A stretch of 51,486 nt of DNA from Candidatus Gastranaerophilales bacterium (GCA_017475485.1 JAFVFO010000066.1:1-51486), one strand, 5' to 3'. Shown: positions 34,649 to 44,176, counted from the first letter of the stretch. Notes: generated from the letters alone by a model not told the origin. Translations and numbers: made by a program.

Positions 34649-36043
34649 CTATTTTGTTAATCTTGATAATATTTGATCCAATAAATCTATTGCCATATCA
34701 ATTTCTTTATCTGTAATATACAATTGCGGAACAAGGGTAATAACGTTTTTATAAAAACCGCCATTGTTCAAAACCAAACCGCATTTTTTGCCGTTGTAGG
34801 TTAAATCTCCCTTTAAACCTTCTTCCTGCATTGCATCGCAAAGGGTTTTATTAGGAGTGTATCTGTCTGCTTCGGTTATTTCCATACGAAGTGCAAAACC
34901 GATACCGCCAACATCACCAATAAATTTATATTTAGATTTTAAATGATTTAAACCTTCCATAAAATATGCTGATTTTCTTGGGATTTCGCGTTCAAATACA
35001 GCGCCTTCTTCATCAACTATATTCATAACTTCATAAGCAGCCCTTACGCCAATAGGATTAGAGCAATATGTAGAATGAGCAGAGCCGGGGGTAAATACAT
35101 CAGGTGCAATATATTTTTCCTGAGCCCATAAACCGGCCATGGGGTTCATGCCGTTTGTAATTGATTTTGCAAATGTCATAACATCAGGTACAACGCCGTA
35201 ATTTTCAATTGCCCAGAGTTTACCTGTTCTGTACATACCCATTTGAACCTCGTCAACTACAAGCATAATGCCGTATTCATCAAGAATTTGTTTTAATTCT
35301 TTGAAATACCATTTTGGTGCGTCGATATAACCGCCTGTACCTAAAATCGGTTCAGCAATAAATGCCTTGAATTCGCATTCTCTTGTTTTCGGGTCATATA
35401 TTGCTTTATATTCAGATTCAAACTGGCGTGCAAATTGTTTTATACAAAATCTGTCGCAAGAATCACATTTCATGCCATAAGGACATCTAAAGCAGTATGG
35501 GAAAGGTACAAAATTTGCTCTGTCGCCAAAATGACCGTATTTTTCTCTGTATCTGAAACTTGAAGTTAAAGACGTTGCGCCTATTGTTCTTCCATGGTAA
35601 CCGCCTTGGAATGCAAAGAAGCCCTGACGTTTTGTATAGTTGCGAACAATTTTAATAGCATCTTCCGTAACCTGCGCACCACCGACATTATAGTGCATTC
35701 TGCCTTTAACACCAAAGCGTTTTTGAATCATTGTAGCCATTTTTTCAGACAGCAATGATTTATACGGCTGTATGAATTTTGGAGTTAATTGAGGCAGTGT
35801 ATTCATCTGGTCTATAACTGCATTTGTAACTCTTTGATTTTTATATCCAAAGTTGCAGGAAGAATACATCATCTGTAAATCAAGATATGGTGTATCCTTA
35901 GCATCAAACATATACGAACCTTCGCAGCCTCTGAAAACTTTCGGATTTTTGGAATAGTGAACCGTATCACCCCATGAAGTCCATTCATTGTCTAATTCTC
36001 TTACTTTTTCATCCGTAATGGTTGTTGAGTTCGTGTAAATCAT
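34649..36043 (-). CDS. Class III PLP-dependent aminotransferase
   Basis: Protein of 464 aa of the ornithine/GABA/acetylornithine aminotransferase fold. Motifs: AFQGGYHGRTIGATSLTSS (PLP phosphate and ring stacking), FIAEPILGTGGYIDAP, LVVDEVQMGMYRTGKLW (Asp binding the pyridine N), TFAKSITNGMNPMAG (Schiff-base Lys) and HSTYCSNPIGVRAA. An insert YCFRCPYGMKCDSCDRFC has a cysteine pattern also found in a subset of GABA-aminotransferase-like enzymes and could bind a metal or Fe-S cluster. The substrate cannot be told from sequence. It is divergent from a MarR regulator, with a palindrome over its -35. Confidence 0.9.
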   Translation of the reverse strand: MIYTNSTTITDEKVRELDNEWTSWGDTVHYSKNPKVFRGCEGSYMFDAKDTPYLDLQMMYSSCNFGYKNQRVTNAVIDQMNTLPQLTPKFIQPYKSLLSEKMATMIQKRFGVKGRMHYNVGGAQVTEDAIKIVRNYTKRQGFFAFQGGYHGRTIGATSLTSSFRYREKYGHFGDRANFVPFPYCFRCPYGMKCDSCDRFCIKQFARQFESEYKAIYDPKTRECEFKAFIAEPILGTGGYIDAPKWYFKELKQILDEYGIMLVVDEVQMGMYRTGKLWAIENYGVVPDVMTFAKSITNGMNPMAGLWAQEKYIAPDVFTPGSAHSTYCSNPIGVRAAYEVMNIVDEEGAVFEREIPRKSAYFMEGLNHLKSKYKFIGDVGGIGFALRMEITEADRYTPNKTLCDAMQEEGLKGDLTYNGKKCGLVLNNGGFYKNVITLVPQLYITDKEIDMAIDLLDQILSRLTK

Positions 36044-36076
36044 TTATTCATCCTTCTACTTATATTTATGTTTTAT

Positions 36077-36125
36077 ATAATATTCTACTAAATATAAAAA
36101 TGCAATAGTCTGTATTCAGACCATT
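36077..36125 (-). promoter_or_regulatory. Aminotransferase promoter with overlapping MarR-type operator
   Basis: Minus strand TTGCAT (36100-36105), 17 bases, TATTAT (36077-36082). The inverted repeat AATAGTCTG-TATT-CAGACCATT (36104-36125, one mismatch between arms) overlaps the upstream edge of the -35. The size and symmetry suit a MarR dimer and the marR-like gene starts 65 bases away. Confidence 0.6.
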
Positions 36126-36189
36126 AAAAAATGTAAAGTTTGTAAATTATGAATTAGGAAAAGAAGCTAAATTATGGTATTATTCAGCT

Positions 36190-36642
36190 ATGAATTATCA
36201 AATAGGGAACAAATTAAAACAGCTTAATTCTATGTTAAGTGAGGTTGATAATATTTATCAATCATTGCTTAAGGCGAATAATGTTTCGGAAAGTGAATAT
36301 ATTGTTATGTTTGCAATAAACGAACTCGGTGAAGGCTGTTCCCAAAAAGATATTTCAGAAAACGGTTATGCCAGCAAAAAAACAATTAATTCCACAATTA
36401 AAAAATTTGAAAAAGACGGTCATATTGAATTAAGACCTGCAAAATACCCGAGCATGCAAATTTTCTTAACCGAAAAAGGTAAGAAATTCATGGAAGAAAG
36501 TATTATCCCCATTTTAAGGTTAGAAAGTAATGTTTTAGATGATGTTCCGGAAGATGAATTCGAAGCATTAGCGCAATGCTACAGAAAGCATTTAAGCGCT
36601 TTTAGAAGTCATGTTGAAAAATTCATAAAAGGTAGAAATTAA
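36190..36642 (+). CDS. MarR-family transcriptional regulator
   Basis: Protein of 150 aa. An N-terminal dimerisation helix precedes a winged helix: SESEYIVMFAINE, then GCSQKDISENGYASKKTINSTIKKFEKDGHIEL (recognition helix about 60-75), the wing RPAKYPSMQIFLTEKGKKF, and C-terminal dimer helices. It probably controls the divergent aminotransferase operon through the palindrome at 36104-36125. Its own -10 (TGG-TATTAT, 36175-36183) ends six bases before the ATG and there is no Shine-Dalgarno, so its mRNA may be leaderless. Confidence 0.92.
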   Translation: MNYQIGNKLKQLNSMLSEVDNIYQSLLKANNVSESEYIVMFAINELGEGCSQKDISENGYASKKTINSTIKKFEKDGHIELRPAKYPSMQIFLTEKGKKFMEESIIPILRLESNVLDDVPEDEFEALAQCYRKHLSAFRSHVEKFIKGRN

Positions 36643-37280
36643 AAAGTTATATTTCTTAACACATCTTTAAAATTTTGAAATTCAATATGGTTAATATTAT
36701 TTGCTTTGCAATATTTAATCAAACTTCCTTTTGCATATAAAATATCTGCCTTAGCGCAGACACAATAGTCAGAAACCCCGTCGCCCAGATAAACAATTTT
36801 GTTATAATATTTTTTAAGGTTTGAAACAACGGCGCATTTGCAGGTTGCGGAAGCATTTTTGCAATCAGGGTTAGAATTTGGGAAAGAAAGTTTTAACTTT
36901 TTATTTATAAATTCCGCATGGTTAGATATAATTTCAATATTTTCTATTTTATATTTTGCAAGAATTTTTTTAATAAAATAATCTATGCCGTCTGAAACTA
37001 TTATCAATTTTATTCCTTGTTTTATTCTGTAATTGTTAAATTCTATAAAATCTAAGTCTAATTCAACATTGTTAATATATTCATTAACTAAATCTTCCCC
37101 TAAGCCTTCAACAAGTTCAAATTCACGCATTAAACATTCTTTTGAGCTAATTTTACCTTCTTCCCATAATTTTTCCACTTCAAGCCAAGAAGCGTTTGCA
37201 TAACTTTTGAAAAAATTATATAAAGAATCTTTCTTTGTAATAGTTCCGTCAAAATCACTTACTATAATTAAATCTTTCAT
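36639..37280 (-). CDS. HAD phosphatase, MtnX-like
   Basis: Protein of 213 aa of the HAD superfamily, subclass IB (SerB/MtnX). Catalytic aspartates in VSDFDGTIT, Ser/Asp in IIVSDGIDYF and C-terminal YLGDGVSDYCVCAKAD. The cysteine-rich insert (CKNASATCKC) and the end (LIKYCKANNINHIEFQNF) recall Bacillus MtnX of the methionine-salvage pathway. It lies divergent from metH, which fits a methionine role but does not prove the substrate. There is no ribosome site: TAATAT (37288-37293) ends seven bases before the ATG, with TTGCAA 16 bases further upstream. The 3' end overlaps the marR gene by four bases. Confidence 0.8.
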   Translation of the reverse strand: MKDLIIVSDFDGTITKKDSLYNFFKSYANASWLEVEKLWEEGKISSKECLMREFELVEGLGEDLVNEYINNVELDLDFIEFNNYRIKQGIKLIIVSDGIDYFIKKILAKYKIENIEIISNHAEFINKKLKLSFPNSNPDCKNASATCKCAVVSNLKKYYNKIVYLGDGVSDYCVCAKADILYAKGSLIKYCKANNINHIEFQNFKDVLRNITF

Positions 37281-37287
37281 AATGTAA

Positions 37288-37332
37288 ATATTACTTGAGA
37301 AATAATTTATTGCAACAAATCTATGATATAAT
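37288..37332. promoter_or_regulatory. Divergent promoters of the MtnX-like gene and metH
   Basis: Minus: TTGCAA (37310-37315), 16 bases, TAATAT (37288-37293), 7 bases, ATG. Plus: TATAAT (37327-37332), 7 bases, metH ATG at 37340. The two start codons are only 60 bases apart and neither has a ribosome site, so both mRNAs are predicted to be leaderless. There is no room for a riboswitch. Confidence 0.55.
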
Positions 37333-37339
37333 TTCTTGT

Positions 37340-40000
37340 ATGTTTAAAAAACTGTTAGATGAGAAAATACTTATTTTAGACGGAGCTATGGGGAGCAATC
37401 TTCAAAAGTATAAACTTACTGAAGATGATTTTAGAGGTGAGATTTTAAAAAACCATAGTATAGATTTAAAAGGTAATAACGATTTATTATCCATAACAAG
37501 ACCTGATGTTATAAAGGATTTACACGGAAGATTTTTACAAGCAGGTGCAGATATTATTGAAACAAATACCTTTAGCGCAAATAGAATTTCTCAAAAGGAA
37601 TATCAATTAACACATTTAGTTAAAGAACTAAATATTGCTTCAATAAAAATAGCGCGTGAGGTTGCTGATAGCTATTCAACCCCCGATAAACCGCGCTTTA
37701 TTGCAGGTTCAATCGGGCCGACGGGGAAAACCGCTTCAATTTCTCCTGATGTCGAAAAGCCATACTACCGCGATATTACATTTGATGAACTATATGAAAG
37801 CTATTATGAACAAGCAAGTATAATGGCTGAATATGGGGTTGATGTATTTTTGGTTGAAACAATATTTGATACCCTGAATGCTAAAGCGGCACTTTATGCA
37901 ATAAGACAAGTTTTAAAAGAAACCAAAAAAGATATTCCTATAATGATATCGGTTACTTTAACCGATAAATCAGGAAGAACATTATCAGGACAAGTTTTAG
38001 AAGGGTTTTATTACAGCATTGAACATGCAAACCCAATCTCGGTCGGAATAAATTGCGCCATGGGTATAGATGATATGAAGCCTCATATAAGGGAACTATC
38101 CGATATAGCAGATTGTTATATTAGTTTATATGCAAATGCCGGTCTTCCTGACGCATTTGGTAATTATCTTGATACACCCGAAAAAATGGCTAAAGGATAT
38201 TTAGATTTAGCTGCAGGCGGATATATTAATATTGCGGGCGGCTGCTGCGGAACAACACCTGAGCATATTAAGGCAATAGCCGATAATTTAAAAGGGATTA
38301 AACCAAGAAAACTGCCTGAAAAGAAAAGCATTTGCGCATTTTCAGGGCTAGAACCTTTTATTTATAAACAGGAAAATAATAATTTTATAATGGTGGGCGA
38401 GAGAACAAATGTTACAGGAAGCGCAAAATTCGCCAAATTAATTGAAGAAAAAAAATTAGATGTTGCAATAGAAATTGCAAAAACACAAATAGAAAACGGC
38501 GCAAATATAATTGATGTCAACATGGATAAAGGTTTAATTGATTCAAAAAAAATGATGACAGATTTTTTGAATTATATTGCCGTTGAACCTGATGTGGCAA
38601 AAGTTCCGATAATGGTTGATTCATCAAAGTTTGAAGTAATTGAATCAGGTTTAAAATGTATTCAAGGCAAAGCAATTGTTAATTCAATCAGCCTAAAAGA
38701 AGGCGAAGAAAAGTTTATTGAACATGCGCAAATTATCCATAACCTCGGTGCTTCTATGGTTATTATGGCATTTGATGAAAAAGGTCAGGCTTCAACCACA
38801 AGGCGCAGAGTGGAAATAGTTGAGCGGTCTTATAAATTATTAAAATCTATAGGCATAAAAGATGAAGATATGATATTTGACCTTAATATTTTCCCTGTTG
38901 CAACAGGTATGAAGGAGCATAATATCAATGCAATTTCATTTATTGAAGCAACCCGTCTTATTAAACAAAAATACCCGAATGTATTAATTTCAGGCGGTGT
39001 AAGTAATTTATCTTTTTCTTTTAGAGGTTTAAACAGGGTCAGACAGGCGCTCCATAGCGTATTTTTATACCATGCGATTAATGCAGGCATGAATATGGGG
39101 ATAGTTAATGCGGGTATGATTGAAATATATGATGATATACCCGAACCCTTAAAAACATTATGCGAAAATGTTATTTTAAATAAATCCGATAGCGCGGGTG
39201 AAGAACTTTTAGAGTATGCCCAAAACAATCATCTTGAAACAAAAAATCAAAATCAGGAAAATAAAAACGAATGGCGCAATAATTCCGTTGAAGAAAGATT
39301 GCAATATGCGCTTATTAAAGGAAATATCGAATTTTTAGAAGATGATATAAAAGAAGGGCTTAATAAATATACCCCCGTTGAATTAATTGAAAAACCTTTA
39401 ATGGACGGTATGGATAAAATCGGTGTTTTATTAGGCGAAGGAAAAATGTTCTTACCTCAGGTTGTAAAATCGGCGCGCGTTATGAAAAATGCGGTCGATA
39501 TAATAAAAAACTATATGCCCAAAAATTCAAAACAAAATCATATAGGAAAAATTGTTTTAGCTACCGTTAAGGGCGATGTTCATGATATAGGGAAAAATAT
39601 TTTATCTCTTATTTTAACCTGTAATAATTTTGAAGTAATTGATTTAGGCGTAATGGTTAACTGTAAAGATATTTTAGAAACCGCAAAAAAATGTAACGCT
39701 GATATAATAGGACTTTCAGGGCTTATTACACCATCTTTAGATGAGATGATTAATGTAGCGGAACAAATGGAAGCACAGGGGCTTGATTTGCCGGGGCTTA
39801 TTATAGGCGGTGCTACAACAAGCAAACTTCATACAGCATTAAAAATAGCTCCGAAATACCATGGAATTGTAGTACATACATCCGGAGCAAGTGAAGTTGC
39901 GCCTATTGCACAAAAAATTATAAATAACGATAAAGATTTTATTAAACAAATTAAAGAAGAACAAAAAAAATTAGTGGAAGAATACAGTTGTAAAAAATAA
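37340..40000 (+). CDS. metH: Cobalamin-dependent methionine synthase lacking the reactivation domain
   Basis: Methylates homocysteine from methyl-tetrahydrofolate through B12. Domain order: homocysteine barrel (LDGAMGSNLQ; zinc cysteines in GINCAMG and GGCCGTTPEHI), pterin barrel (MVGERTNVTGS, IDVNMD, MVDSSKFEVIE), B12 cap helices (about 640-730) and B12 Rossmann domain with the cobalt-binding DVHDIGKN near 746, then GLSGLITPSLDEM and GGATTSKLHTA. It ends at residue 886. The AdoMet-binding activation domain (about 330 residues in E. coli MetH) is absent. The start is ATG 37340; the TTG at 37295 lies upstream of the promoter and is rejected. Confidence 0.96.
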   Translation: MFKKLLDEKILILDGAMGSNLQKYKLTEDDFRGEILKNHSIDLKGNNDLLSITRPDVIKDLHGRFLQAGADIIETNTFSANRISQKEYQLTHLVKELNIASIKIAREVADSYSTPDKPRFIAGSIGPTGKTASISPDVEKPYYRDITFDELYESYYEQASIMAEYGVDVFLVETIFDTLNAKAALYAIRQVLKETKKDIPIMISVTLTDKSGRTLSGQVLEGFYYSIEHANPISVGINCAMGIDDMKPHIRELSDIADCYISLYANAGLPDAFGNYLDTPEKMAKGYLDLAAGGYINIAGGCCGTTPEHIKAIADNLKGIKPRKLPEKKSICAFSGLEPFIYKQENNNFIMVGERTNVTGSAKFAKLIEEKKLDVAIEIAKTQIENGANIIDVNMDKGLIDSKKMMTDFLNYIAVEPDVAKVPIMVDSSKFEVIESGLKCIQGKAIVNSISLKEGEEKFIEHAQIIHNLGASMVIMAFDEKGQASTTRRRVEIVERSYKLLKSIGIKDEDMIFDLNIFPVATGMKEHNINAISFIEATRLIKQKYPNVLISGGVSNLSFSFRGLNRVRQALHSVFLYHAINAGMNMGIVNAGMIEIYDDIPEPLKTLCENVILNKSDSAGEELLEYAQNNHLETKNQNQENKNEWRNNSVEERLQYALIKGNIEFLEDDIKEGLNKYTPVELIEKPLMDGMDKIGVLLGEGKMFLPQVVKSARVMKNAVDIIKNYMPKNSKQNHIGKIVLATVKGDVHDIGKNILSLILTCNNFEVIDLGVMVNCKDILETAKKCNADIIGLSGLITPSLDEMINVAEQMEAQGLDLPGLIIGGATTSKLHTALKIAPKYHGIVVHTSGASEVAPIAQKIINNDKDFIKQIKEEQKKLVEEYSCKK

Positions 40001-40017
40001 CTTTTCAGAATAAAAAA

Positions 40018-40038
40018 GAGGCCCGAAGGCCTCCTTTT
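40018..40038. terminator. Bidirectional terminator between metH and pgk
   Basis: GAGGCC-CGAA-GGCCTC (40018-40033) flanked by an A-run on the left and CTTTTT-type T-run on the right; serves the convergent metH and pgk genes. Confidence 0.85.
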
Positions 40039-40052
40039 TATATGTAATTTAA

Positions 40053-41252
40053 TTAATCATCCAAAGCATTTACACCGGGTAAAATCTTGCCTTCGATAAA
40101 TTCTAATGAAGCACCGCCCCCTGTTGAAACATGGGTAAAATCAGCGGCATTGCAGAATTTCTTAGCGGCAGAAACGCTGTCGCCGCCGCCTATAACAGAT
40201 GTTGCGCCGTTGCGTGTTGCTTCTGCCACTGCATTTAATACAGCCTTAGTACCTTGTGCAAATTTAGGATTTTCAAAAGCACCTACAGGGCCGTTCATTA
40301 AAATTGTTTTAGATGATTTAATAACATCGGAAAATGCTTTTTGAGTTTCAGGGCCTGCGTCAACCCCTTCAAAGCCGTCAGGAATATTTTTAACATCAAC
40401 AACCTTGTTAGTGCCGTTTCCTGAAAAATCATCCGTTACTAAAACATCAGTTGCCAAAATTAATTTAACACCTTTTTCTTTTGCTTTCTTTTCAATAGCC
40501 AAAGCTGTTTCTAATTGGTCATCTTCGCAAATAGAATTGCCGATTTTACCGCCCTGTGCCTTAACAAAAGTATAAGCCATACCGCCGCCTATTATCATAG
40601 AATCAACTTTATCCAATAAGTTTCCTAATACTCCGATTTTAGTTGAAACCTTAGCGCCGCCAACAATTGCGCAAAACGGATGTATCGGATTATCAAGGGC
40701 AGAGCCTAAACATCTTAATTCTTTTTCCATTAATAAACCTGAAACTGCAGGTTTTAATATTTTAGCTAATTTAGCGGTTGATGTATGATTTCTGTGTGCA
40801 GCACCAAATGCGTCATTAACATAAAAATCGCCGAGTTTAGCAAGTTCTTTGGCAAATGTCATATCATCATCTTTTGCTTCTTCCGCTTTATAAAATCTTA
40901 TATTTTCTAAAATTGCAACATCTCCGTCTTTGAGTGCTTCTAATTCTTTATCTGCACCTTCACCGACAAGCGATTTAACAAATAAAACATCTTCCCCTAA
41001 AACCTTAGATAAATATTTTGCAACAGGTTCTAAGCTGAATTCAGGTTTAACTTCGCCCTTTGGCCTGCCTAAATGAGCCATTAAAATAATTTTAGCGCCT
41101 TTTTCTTTTAAGAATTTAATCGTAGGCAGGATTGCTTGAATTCTTGTATCATCCGTAACATTATTATTTTCATCTAACGGAACATTAACATCAACGCGGA
41201 CAAGAGCGCGTTTTCCTTTAATATCACCTAAATCTTTAATTGATTTTTTCAT
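40053..41252 (-). CDS. pgk: Phosphoglycerate kinase
   Basis: Glycolysis: 1,3-bisphosphoglycerate plus ADP gives 3-phosphoglycerate and ATP. Motifs: ALVRVDVNVPLDENNNVTDD, LMAHLGRPKG (substrate arginines and hinge), ENIRFYKAEE, VNDAFGAAHRNHTST, CAIVGGAKVSTKIGVL, TILMNGPVGAFENPKF and the nucleotide loop GGGDSVSAAKKF. The length of 399 aa is standard. AAGGAG precedes the ATG and a clear promoter lies upstream; gap is not adjacent. Confidence 0.98.
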   Translation of the reverse strand: MKKSIKDLGDIKGKRALVRVDVNVPLDENNNVTDDTRIQAILPTIKFLKEKGAKIILMAHLGRPKGEVKPEFSLEPVAKYLSKVLGEDVLFVKSLVGEGADKELEALKDGDVAILENIRFYKAEEAKDDDMTFAKELAKLGDFYVNDAFGAAHRNHTSTAKLAKILKPAVSGLLMEKELRCLGSALDNPIHPFCAIVGGAKVSTKIGVLGNLLDKVDSMIIGGGMAYTFVKAQGGKIGNSICEDDQLETALAIEKKAKEKGVKLILATDVLVTDDFSGNGTNKVVDVKNIPDGFEGVDAGPETQKAFSDVIKSSKTILMNGPVGAFENPKFAQGTKAVLNAVAEATRNGATSVIGGGDSVSAAKKFCNAADFTHVSTGGGASLEFIEGKILPGVNALDD

Positions 41253-41284
41253 TCTAAACTCCTTACTTAGCTGTAACTATGGAT

Positions 41285-41313
41285 ATTTTAGAATAAATAA
41301 AAATATTGTTCAA
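41285..41313 (-). promoter_or_regulatory. pgk promoter
   Basis: Minus strand TTGAAC (41308-41313), 17 bases, TAAAAT (41285-41290). Predicted leader about 25 nt containing AAGGAG. Confidence 0.6.
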
Positions 41314-41395
41314 TATTTTGATTTCTTTTAAAATTCAATAATCCGTATTAGTTATTATTTTTGACTTAATGCTACAATTATCTATAGAGGAAAAA

Positions 41396-43390
41396 TTGCA
41401 ATTTATTAGATTAACAGTCATAATAATCTGTTTTTTGGTGTCTGTTTTTTTCAACAGTGCATTTTGTGCTGAAAATTATAAAATCAAAGATTTAATAATT
41501 GATAATTCGGACAGAATGCTTTTTATACAGGCTCAAGGTAATTATAAAAATAATCAATCTTCAACATATATCCCGATTGATGAGAATTCTAAAAGTGTTA
41601 AATTGCTTGATTCAATTGCAACAATGACCCTGAATAACCCTTGCAGATATGTAATTGATATTCCAAACGCAGTATTAATAGGCGGGAATAAGGAATACAA
41701 CCTTGAAAATTCAAAAACTATTCAAAATATTAAACTTTCGCAATTTTCAAATTCGCCTTCCGTAGTAAGATTGACTATCGGGGTTAATAATTTTAATGAT
41801 TTATCCAAATTTAAAATATATTCTTACGGAGAAAATATTGTTATTAAATACAATAATCAAATAATTGATAATTCCCTGCAATATAAATTCTATACACCGT
41901 CTGGCGATATGGATAAAACGGCGGTTAACCAAAATACGGGCGCTTCCGTTACAAATAATTTGACAGGCGAAGTCACCAATTTAGCTCCTGTTTTTCAAAC
42001 AAAATATTACCTTTCGCGCATTGACCAAAATTCTGATGGGCTTATATTAAGAGGATTAGGGGCAATATCTTTACAAAAAACAATATATAATTCTGATAAT
42101 ACAAAGGCAACCCTGACCCTTGATAATGCTTCCGTTTCTGAAAAATTGCAAAATAAAACATACTTTATTCCGAGTTCTCAAAAAGGTTTGAATACGACAC
42201 TTACCATAAACAGGCTTAATTCTAAAAAAGTACAGATAATTTTACAAGGTGAAAGTTTAAAAGATTACAGGTTTGTAGTTTCTCAAGATGCTCAAAGCAT
42301 GTTTATTTCGCATAGAAGTTATGTGTTAAATACAATATTTTCAGCTAATTTAGCAGCGGTTAAATCTTATAATGTATCTAAAACACAGGCAGGATACAGG
42401 CTTTTTGATTTTATTTTTGATAAAGGCGTTACTTATGATGTTTTTGAATTAGGCGATAATTTTTATCTGGATATTGATAATTTAAGCGATTATAATATCA
42501 ACGCATTTGAAAATGTATTTAAAAATTATGATATTAAAATACAGGCAATGAAAATTGCAGGGGATAAAACACGTTTTATAATACCTTTGAATACCCTTAA
42601 TTTTTCTTATGCCAATATTGAATCAAGCGCAAAATCAATCAAACTTTGTTTTAAAGAAAAACCCGCCGTTATTGCAATTGCACCTTTACCCCAAACAGTT
42701 AAAAAAGAACCTTCGACCCCTGAAATAATAAAGCAAGATGAAGTCGGGAATATAAATGTAACATATATTCCAAAAGGCGAAGATGAAAAGAAAATTAAAA
42801 AACCCAAAAAATCAAAAGATGAAATGACTATTTCCGCAATGAGAAAAGTGGTGCTTGACCCCGGCCATGGCGGGTCAGATTGCGGAGCTATAGCTTTAGA
42901 AAATAAATATTACGAAAAAACAATTAATCTTGAAGTTGCAAAATTAATTCAGGAAAAATTAATGAAAAAAGATGTTTATGTATATATGACAAGGACAAAA
43001 GACGAAACCTTAACATTAGAAGACAGAGTTAATTATGCAAATGAAATTAACCCTGATATATACGTTAGTATCCATGCCAATTCAACCTTGCAAGAAGTGT
43101 CTTACGGGCTTGAAGTGCATTATTATAAAGATGATTCAATAGATTTAGCAAATACAATACATGATAATTTTGCAAATCAAAAAAATCTTAGAAAATGGGA
43201 AACTGTAGATAGGGGCGTGATTAAATCTCGTTTTTATGTTATAAATCATACTGAGATGCCTGCTGTTTTAATTGAAATGGGATTTATTTCAAACAGAACA
43301 GAACGCGATAAGTTAAATACAAAGGAAAGAAAAGAACAAATCGCAGATTCAATTGCAAAAGGCATATTGGAATATTTAAAGGTAAAATAA
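41396..43390 (+). CDS. AMIN-domain N-acetylmuramoyl-L-alanine amidase
   Basis: Exported zinc amidase that cuts stem peptides from peptidoglycan during cell separation. From the TTG start it has 664 aa: signal peptide (VIIICFLVSVFFNSAFCA), tandem AMIN-like beta regions across the first 400 residues that target septal murein, a charged linker (about 420-480) and an Amidase_3 domain. Zinc ligands: His in VLDPGHGG, Glu in YEKTINLEVA and His in YVSIHANS; catalytic Glu in IEMGFISN. TTG 41396 is chosen because AGAGG lies five bases upstream and an extended -10 (TGC-TACAAT, 41370-41378) lies just before. The ATG at 41369 would precede the transcription start. The stop overlaps murI (TAATG). Confidence 0.93.
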   Translation: MQFIRLTVIIICFLVSVFFNSAFCAENYKIKDLIIDNSDRMLFIQAQGNYKNNQSSTYIPIDENSKSVKLLDSIATMTLNNPCRYVIDIPNAVLIGGNKEYNLENSKTIQNIKLSQFSNSPSVVRLTIGVNNFNDLSKFKIYSYGENIVIKYNNQIIDNSLQYKFYTPSGDMDKTAVNQNTGASVTNNLTGEVTNLAPVFQTKYYLSRIDQNSDGLILRGLGAISLQKTIYNSDNTKATLTLDNASVSEKLQNKTYFIPSSQKGLNTTLTINRLNSKKVQIILQGESLKDYRFVVSQDAQSMFISHRSYVLNTIFSANLAAVKSYNVSKTQAGYRLFDFIFDKGVTYDVFELGDNFYLDIDNLSDYNINAFENVFKNYDIKIQAMKIAGDKTRFIIPLNTLNFSYANIESSAKSIKLCFKEKPAVIAIAPLPQTVKKEPSTPEIIKQDEVGNINVTYIPKGEDEKKIKKPKKSKDEMTISAMRKVVLDPGHGGSDCGAIALENKYYEKTINLEVAKLIQEKLMKKDVYVYMTRTKDETLTLEDRVNYANEINPDIYVSIHANSTLQEVSYGLEVHYYKDDSIDLANTIHDNFANQKNLRKWETVDRGVIKSRFYVINHTEMPAVLIEMGFISNRTERDKLNTKERKEQIADSIAKGILEYLKVK

Positions 43391-44163
43391 TGGAATATAT
43401 AGGTTTATTAGATAGCGGAGTAGGCGGTTTAAGCGTTCTTAAAAGACTTTATGAAATCATGCCCGATAAAAATTATATATTTTTTGGTGATACAAAAAAT
43501 GTTCCCTACGGAACAAAAACAAGCACCGAAATTTTTTCATATACTAAAAAAATATTAGAATTCTTTTTAACAAAAAACGTTAAAAATGTTGTTTTTGCCT
43601 GCAACACTACATCTGCCGTTGCTTATGACGAATTAAAAAAATACTTTTCTTCCAAATTAAATATTTTTCCTCTTATACAAACCGTAGCACCTTCTTCTAT
43701 AGAAGGTTTAAAAAACAATGATACTGTAGCCGTTTTTGCAACGCGCGCTACAATAAATTCCCACAAATATCAACAGGAAATTAATAAAATCAATCCGAAA
43801 ATCAACGTATTAGAGCTTGATTGCACCGGTTTTGTTGAAATAGTTGAAAATAGGCGTTATAGAGATAAATCATCTATTGATTTAATAAAATCAAAACTTG
43901 ATATTGTAAAAAAATATAATGCAAAAAGGGTGATTTTAGGCTGTACGCATTACCCTTATTTAGAGCCGATTTTTAAAAACATTTTAGAGGTTGAATATTT
44001 TGACCCTGCAATATCATTGGCAAGTATTGTTAAAGAAAAAATAGGAAATGAGGCAAACGGAAATAATATAGAATTTTTCGTTTCAAAAAATCCCGATGAA
44101 TTTATTAAAAGCGCTGAAATGTTTTTTGATGTGGAACATGCCGAGCTTGTTCAATTAAATTAG
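43390..44163 (+). CDS. murI: Glutamate racemase
   Basis: Provides D-glutamate for peptidoglycan. The two catalytic cysteines lie in FACNTTSAVAYDEL and ILGCTHYPYLEP, with GLLDSGVGGLSVLKRL (Asp/Ser pair) at the N-terminus and FFGDTKNVPYGTK. Length of 257 aa is typical. It is coupled to the amidase gene through TAATG, a sensible cell-wall pair. Confidence 0.97.
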   Translation: MEYIGLLDSGVGGLSVLKRLYEIMPDKNYIFFGDTKNVPYGTKTSTEIFSYTKKILEFFLTKNVKNVVFACNTTSAVAYDELKKYFSSKLNIFPLIQTVAPSSIEGLKNNDTVAVFATRATINSHKYQQEINKINPKINVLELDCTGFVEIVENRRYRDKSSIDLIKSKLDIVKKYNAKRVILGCTHYPYLEPIFKNILEVEYFDPAISLASIVKEKIGNEANGNNIEFFVSKNPDEFIKSAEMFFDVEHAELVQLN

Positions 44164-44176
44164 CTGTTGTTTTTCT

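Noticed and set aside
37261-37339. B12 or SAM riboswitch for metH
   Set aside because: Only 60 bases separate the divergent start codons and the -10 sits next to the metH ATG, so there is no leader to hold one.
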